In this document: piece after piece, positions 7,499 to 10,582 of the stretch
Position numbering within the stretch: position 1 is the stretch's first letter
Layout of the letters: the number at the start of each line of letters is the position of its first letter
Source: Bacillota bacterium
Lineage (GTDB): Bacteria > Bacillota > Clostridia > Oscillospirales > Ruminococcaceae
Assembly (NCBI GenBank): GCA_029550985.1
Contig: JAKPGH010000194.1
Coordinates: 1 to 10,582 of the forward strand
Length of the DNA stretch: 10,582 bases
Direction of reading: 5' to 3'
Notes under the pieces: generated by a model
Told to the model about the DNA's origin: nothing
Database searches by the model: none
Seen by the model: the letters and a program-made list of their open reading frames with translations, nothing else
Translations under genes and position numbers: made by a program

Positions 7499-8347
7499 TT
7501 AAACTCCGGAGTAGGCGGAGAATCCACCGTCGATGGGAACGACAACGCCGGTTACAAATCCGGACATGTTCTCGTCCAGCAGGTAGAGCATGGTGCCCAG
7601 CAGCTCCTCGGGAAGGCCAAAGCGGCCCATGGGAGTGTTGCGCAGAATCTTCTCGGAGCGGGCGGTGTAGCTGCCGTCCGGATTGGTGAGAAGGGCCCGG
7701 TTCTGGTCGGTGACAAAGAAGCCGGGAGCAATGGCGTTGACACGAATGTTGGACTTGGAGAAGTGAACGGCCAGCCACTGAGTAAAGTTGGAGATGGCCG
7801 CCTTTGCCGCAGAGTAAGCGGGAATCTTGGTGAGAGGAGTAAAGGCGTTCATGGAGCTGATGTTCAGAATGACGCCGCCCTTTTCAATCATATCCCGGCT
7901 GAACTCCTGGGTGGGGAGCAAGGTCCCCATAAAGTTGAGGTCGAACACAAAGCGGATGCTGTCGGCATCCAGGTTGTAAAAGGTCTTGAAGTTTTCCTTA
8001 TCCAAATCGCTGGGGGAGAAAAATTCCGAGTCGGTGGTGCCTTTGGGATGGTTTCCGCCGGCTCCGTTGATGAGGATATCAATGGGGCCAAAAGCGTCCT
8101 TTACCTTTTGGTGCGCCTCGCGGATGCTTCCGGCGTCCAACACGTTGCACTTGACGCCGATGGACTGGCCGCCGGCAGCAACGATTTCGTCGGCCACCTT
8201 TTGAGCTGCCTGCTCGTTGAGGTCCAAAACTGCCACCTTAACACCATATTCGCCCAGGGCCTTGGCCATGCAGCCGCACAAAATGCCGCCACCGCCGGTA
8301 ATAACGGCAACCTTGCCGTTTAAATCCTTCTCCAGAGAGATGGTCAT
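7499..8347 (-). CDS. uxuB: SDR oxidoreductase, D-mannonate oxidoreductase (fructuronate reductase) type
   Basis: NAD(P)-dependent short-chain dehydrogenase, 282 residues, closely resembling the Bacillus YjmF/UxuB type that interconverts D-fructuronate and D-mannonate. It has the nucleotide loop TGGGGILCG (17-25), D42 after the second strand (suggesting NAD(H)), NGAGGNHPK (94-102) and the catalytic set N138, S155, Y168 and K172 (YSAAK). The segments SMNAFTPLTKIPAY and IDGGFSAYSGV at the C-terminus are hallmarks of this subgroup. It is longer than most SDRs (about 250) because of an insertion after the NGAGG motif (about 102-130), as in relatives. The start is ATG at 8347: AAAAGGAG (8363-8356) is 8 bases upstream, whereas an in-frame GTG at 8356 overlaps that site. 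It is the first gene of the operon, behind a promoter with an operator at the start site. It is unrelated in sequence to E. coli UxuB despite the shared name. Confidence 0.88.
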   Translation of the reverse strand: MTISLEKDLNGKVAVITGGGGILCGCMAKALGEYGVKVAVLDLNEQAAQKVADEIVAAGGQSIGVKCNVLDAGSIREAHQKVKDAFGPIDILINGAGGNHPKGTTDSEFFSPSDLDKENFKTFYNLDADSIRFVFDLNFMGTLLPTQEFSRDMIEKGGVILNISSMNAFTPLTKIPAYSAAKAAISNFTQWLAVHFSKSNIRVNAIAPGFFVTDQNRALLTNPDGSYTARSEKILRNTPMGRFGLPEELLGTMLYLLDENMSGFVTGVVVPIDGGFSAYSGV

Positions 8348-8397
8348 GCCTGTCACTCCTTTTTATTATCTTTTTATCGTTTACACTGTAATGGTCA

Positions 8398-8411
8398 TGT
8401 AAGCTCTTACA
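8398..8411. promoter_or_regulatory. Operator 1 (SDR operon), predicted LacI-family site
   Basis: TGTAAGCTCTTACA has perfect 6-bp inverted arms around CT. Relative to the minus-strand promoter it covers about +1 to +14, a position suited to repression. Its arms are identical to those of operator 2. It matches the cre/CcpA pattern in the arms but lacks the usual central CG, so the adjacent LacI-family protein is the more likely binder. Confidence 0.8.
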
Positions 8412-8418
8412 ATTTAAC

Positions 8419-8447
8419 ATTTTACATGGAAAAGAATAACTTGTCAA
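8419..8447 (-). promoter_or_regulatory. Promoter of the SDR-kinase-gnd-LarA operon
   Basis: On the minus strand, TTGACA (8447-8442), a 17-base spacer and TAAAAT (8424-8419) form a near-consensus promoter. The start is predicted near 8412, leaving a leader of about 65 bases. The leader contains operator 1 and an 11-base palindrome, TTACA-C-TGTAA (8381-8391). No other promoter this good is seen before the three downstream genes, which supports a single operon. Confidence 0.83.
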
Positions 8448-8494
8448 TTAGAGGATTCGCTATAAATGGGCTGGATATTTCTCTATAAATACAG

Positions 8495-8523
8495 TTGAAA
8501 AATACAATTCAACAGGATATAAT
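8495..8523 (+). promoter_or_regulatory. Promoter of the lacI-family gene
   Basis: TTGAAA (8495-8500), a 17-base spacer and a perfect TATAAT (8518-8523). The start is predicted near 8530, inside operator 2. The resulting leader of about 180 bases begins with a pyrimidine-rich stretch (8535-8573) and holds a small CCTTCC/GGAAGG hairpin (8632-8647). No riboswitch is recognised in it. Confidence 0.83.
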
Positions 8524-8536
8524 GTAAGGGCTTACA
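8523..8536. promoter_or_regulatory. Operator 2 (lacI autoregulation), predicted LacI-family site
   Basis: TGTAAGGGCTTACA has the same 6-bp arms as operator 1, around GG. It overlaps the last base of the lacI -10 element and the predicted start site. Binding here should repress lacI itself. Its centre is 125 bp from the centre of operator 1, close to 12 helical turns, so one tetramer or two dimers could form a repression loop. Confidence 0.8.
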
Positions 8537-8697
8537 CCTCTCTTTCTTTGCAGTTTTCTTTCTCTTTGTTTTCAGGCGGTTGTTTTGCCGGCTAAAGTGT
8601 GATAGTATCAAATGGTGTTCTGTTTTTTGGGCCTTCCGGGGGGAAGGTTTGGAAGAATTTCCGCTTTTGCAAGTTTTGCCAAGCAAGCTTTTATCCC

Positions 8698-8706
8698 AAA
8701 GGGGGA
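8698..8706 (+). promoter_or_regulatory. Ribosome site that sets the TTG start of lacI
   Basis: AAAGGGGGA ends 5 bases before TTG at 8712. No comparable site precedes the upstream in-frame TTG at 8580, and no ATG is available near the family's expected N-terminus. Confidence 0.8.
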
Positions 8707-8711
8707 TTTTT

Positions 8712-9701
8712 TTGAATATCTACGATATTGCAAAGCTGGCAGGAGTTAGTATTGCCACTGTCTCCCGGGTTATTAACGGCAAGGAAAATGTCTCCGAAAA
8801 AACCCGCCGGAAAGTGGAGCGCATCATTGAGGAGATCGGGTATACTCCCAACGTGTTTGCCAGAGGATTGGGCCTTGGCTCCATCCAAATGGTGGGCGTG
8901 CTGTGCACCACCGTCAGCGATTTGTTTTACGCCCGCGCAGTGGCCACCATCGAAAGCGAACTGCGCACCTTAGGGTATGATGTGATTCTCTGCTGCACCG
9001 GCAACGACGTGTCGGAAAAGAGCCGCTATATGCAGCTGCTGCTCTCCAAGCGGGTGGACGCCATGATTTTGGTGGGTTCCATTTTCCAGGAACGGACCAG
9101 CAACGAGCACATCGCCCAAGCCGCCACACAGGTTCCGGTCATTTTGATCAACGGCTCCCTGGATATTCCCAACACCTACTGCGTCTTCTGCGACGAGGAG
9201 GGCGCCGTTTACCACCTAGTGCGGGATTTGGCCGCCGTCAACCGACGGGATATCCTCTATATCGAAAACACCGAAAGCTATTCCAGCCTCACAAAATGGA
9301 GGGGCTTTACCCGCGGTTGCGGCGACTGCAACATCTCCCACTCCCCCGCCCTGAAGCTCCAAGTGCCCAAGGACGGCGACGCGGTCAAAGAAAAAGTGCT
9401 GGAGCTCATCGATGCCGGGGTGAAATTCAACGCCGTGGTGGCCAGCGAGGACCTGCTGGCTCTGGGAGCCCTCAAAGCGTTGCAGTCCCGGGGGTTGCGG
9501 GTGCCGGACGACGTGGCGGTGATTGGGTTTAACGACTCCATCCTCTGCAAATGCTCGTCTCCCGAACTTTCCAGCGTCGACAACAAGGTGGACGACATGT
9601 GCCGACGGGCGGTGGCCATTCTGCTGGAGCTGATTCAAGGCCGCAAGCCTCCCACCCGCACCGTCCTCACCCCGGAATTCAAGCGCCGGGGCAGCTTTTA
9701 A
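8712..9701 (+). CDS. LacI-family transcriptional regulator
   Basis: DNA-binding repressor of 329 residues with TTG start; the typical length is 330-340. The N-terminus MNIYDIAKLAGVSIATVSRV (1-20) is a standard LacI helix-turn-helix and begins exactly at the TTG. The hinge region is GYTPNVFARGL (near 46-57). The rest is a periplasmic-binding-protein-like effector domain, ending with VAVIGFND and a PELSSVD segment. A longer frame from 8580 would add 44 residues unlike the family. The gene is divergent from the SDR operon, and two matching operators lie in the shared intergenic region, so it probably represses both the operon and itself. The effector is probably a pathway sugar acid (inference). 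It is rich in cysteine for this family: about ten, including CC, CVFC, CGDC and CKC clusters. Confidence 0.93.
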   Translation: MNIYDIAKLAGVSIATVSRVINGKENVSEKTRRKVERIIEEIGYTPNVFARGLGLGSIQMVGVLCTTVSDLFYARAVATIESELRTLGYDVILCCTGNDVSEKSRYMQLLLSKRVDAMILVGSIFQERTSNEHIAQAATQVPVILINGSLDIPNTYCVFCDEEGAVYHLVRDLAAVNRRDILYIENTESYSSLTKWRGFTRGCGDCNISHSPALKLQVPKDGDAVKEKVLELIDAGVKFNAVVASEDLLALGALKALQSRGLRVPDDVAVIGFNDSILCKCSSPELSSVDNKVDDMCRRAVAILLELIQGRKPPTRTVLTPEFKRRGSF

Positions 9702-9739
9702 ACGCATATTTTTTAGCTTACAACTCTATTCCTAGAGCG

Positions 9740-9773
9740 AAAAAGGGACCGGCCAAAAAGCCGGTCCCTTTTT
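9740..9773. terminator. Bidirectional terminator between lacI and the alcohol dehydrogenase gene
   Basis: Arms 9740-9753 and 9760-9773 form a 14-bp stem with a six-base CAAAAA loop. The arms end in five A and five T, so both the plus-strand lacI gene (stop 38 bases upstream) and the converging minus-strand gene have a terminator here. Confidence 0.92.
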
Positions 9774-9781
9774 GATTAAAC

Positions 9782-10582
9782 TTATTCGGCGTCGATGTAG
9801 ATGATGGGCTTGATGAGGTCGGGAGCCTTCTTGTCCATCAGGTCGAAGGCTTCCGGAATCTTGTCGAAGCCGTAGAACTTGTGGGAAATAATCTTGGTGG
9901 TGTCCACGCGTCCGTGACGGATGAGTTCCAGCAGCTTTTGAATCCGCACGGCGCCGCCGGGGCAGAAGCCGCCGCGGATATCCTTGTTGGCCATTCCCAG
10001 GCCCCAGGACATGGCGGGCATCGCCAGGGTGTTGGAAATGTCGAAGTAGTTGATGTTGGCAATGACGCCCATGGCCTTGGTCATATCCACCGCCTGGCGG
10101 AAGGTTTCGCCGTCGCCTCCGGCGATGATGACCTGGTCGGCGCCGCCGTCGGTCATCTTCAGAATTTGCTCCACGATGTCGCCGTCTTTGTAGCTGACGA
10201 TATCGGTGGCGCCGTATTCCTTGGCAATCTTAATGCAGTTGGGACGGGTTCCCACGGCGATAATCCGCCCGGCGCCCCGCAGTTTGGCTCCGGCCACCGC
10301 CATCAGGCCTACCGGCCCGATGCCAATCACCACAACGGTATCGCCGAATCCGATGTTGGCCAGCTCCACGCCGTGGAATCCGGTGGACATCATGTCCACC
10401 GTCATCAAAGCGGCTTCGGGAGACACGTCGTCGGGCATATGCACCAGGTTGGCGTCCGCCTGGTTGACATGGAAATACTCGGCGAACACGCCGTCTTTTT
10501 GGGTCAGGTACTTAAAGCTGGCCATCATGCCGTGGTCGTGAGCGTTGTATTTTCCGGACTGTACGCCAGGCGCAAGCCAGTC
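9782..10582 (-). CDS. Zinc, NADP-type secondary alcohol dehydrogenase, C-terminal part (cut by window edge)
   Basis: Medium-chain dehydrogenase of the Thermoanaerobacter brockii / Clostridium beijerinckii secondary-alcohol dehydrogenase type, which interconverts secondary alcohols and ketones. The last 266 residues are visible. The reading frame stays open to the window edge, so the 247-residue piece that starts at an internal ATG (10528) is not the real start. The first visible residues, DWLAPG, align with the region around W110 of the T. brockii enzyme, so about 108 residues, including the first zinc ligands, are missing. Visible: TVDMMSTGFHGVE with the aspartate zinc ligand, the nucleotide fold GIGPVGLMAVAGAKLRGAG, AVGTRP and SYKDG. 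The G-T-R and Y residues fit NADP(H) rather than NAD(H). The C-terminus LIKPIIYIDAE is normal. It is not part of the sugar-acid operon; its promoter lies outside the window. The exact alcohol cannot be told. Confidence 0.9.
   Translation of the reverse strand, partial: DWLAPGVQSGKYNAHDHGMMASFKYLTQKDGVFAEYFHVNQADANLVHMPDDVSPEAALMTVDMMSTGFHGVELANIGFGDTVVVIGIGPVGLMAVAGAKLRGAGRIIAVGTRPNCIKIAKEYGATDIVSYKDGDIVEQILKMTDGGADQVIIAGGDGETFRQAVDMTKAMGVIANINYFDISNTLAMPAMSWGLGMANKDIRGGFCPGGAVRIQKLLELIRHGRVDTTKIISHKFYGFDKIPEAFDLMDKKAPDLIKPIIYIDAE

Noticed and set aside
6355..7689. 444-residue open frame on the plus strand opposite the kinase gene
   Set aside because: Antisense shadow of the kinase and SDR genes, without ribosome site or motifs.
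8398..8536. Operators read as CcpA cre sites
   Set aside because: The arms fit TGTAAG...CTTACA, but the central CG conserved in cre is absent in both copies; the adjacent LacI-family regulator is a simpler explanation. Not fully excluded.
8612..8749. Possible small leader peptide (about 45 residues) ending just inside lacI
   Set aside because: No ribosome site before its ATG, and no conserved or attenuation-like features.
1..10582. Mobile elements, CRISPR arrays, tRNA or rRNA genes, phage or defence genes
   Set aside because: Looked for and not seen: no transposase or integrase, no regular repeat array, no tRNA-like cloverleaf outside the T-box leader.

Overview
The window looks like chromosomal DNA from an anaerobic, moderately GC-rich member of the Clostridia (Bacillota), plausibly near the Ruminococcaceae/Oscillospiraceae. 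The evidence is a T-box leader controlling thrS, RNase Y, strong AGGAGG-type ribosome sites, TTGACA/TATAAT promoters with 17-base spacers, and an alcohol dehydrogenase of the Thermoanaerobacter/Clostridium secondary-ADH type. The genus is inference.

Left part (1-3330): housekeeping genes. The 5' two thirds of thrS (threonyl-tRNA synthetase) is on the minus strand behind a T-box leader with a recognisable T-box sequence, a terminator and a likely ACC (Thr) specifier. A divergent promoter drives rny (RNase Y) on the plus strand, which ends at an intrinsic terminator. A second, nearly perfect inverted repeat then separates rny from the operon converging on it.

Centre (3334-8347): a four-gene minus-strand operon. 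In transcription order it holds an SDR of the D-mannonate oxidoreductase (fructuronate reductase) type, a PfkB-family sugar-acid kinase, 6-phosphogluconate dehydrogenase (gnd), and a LarA-superfamily (nickel-pincer nucleotide) racemase/epimerase. Two strong hairpins lie between cistrons, one on each side of gnd. A convincing promoter precedes the SDR gene.

Right part (8348-10582): a divergent LacI-family regulator gene, probably starting at a TTG codon at 8712, then a bidirectional terminator, then the C-terminal three quarters of a zinc, NADP-type secondary alcohol dehydrogenase on the minus strand. The lacI/operon intergenic region carries two 14-bp operators with identical arms (TGTAAG-N2-CTTACA). 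One sits at the operon start site and one over the lacI start site, 125 bp centre to centre.

Main hypothesis: the operon encodes a route that reduces D-fructuronate to D-mannonate (SDR), epimerises D-mannonate to D-gluconate (LarA homologue), phosphorylates gluconate (PfkB kinase), and oxidatively decarboxylates 6-phosphogluconate to ribulose 5-phosphate (Gnd). That would feed hexuronates or mannonate into the pentose phosphate pathway without mannonate dehydratase or KDPG aldolase, neither of which is in the window. The enzyme families can be read from the sequence; the substrates of the kinase and the LarA homologue are inferred from context.
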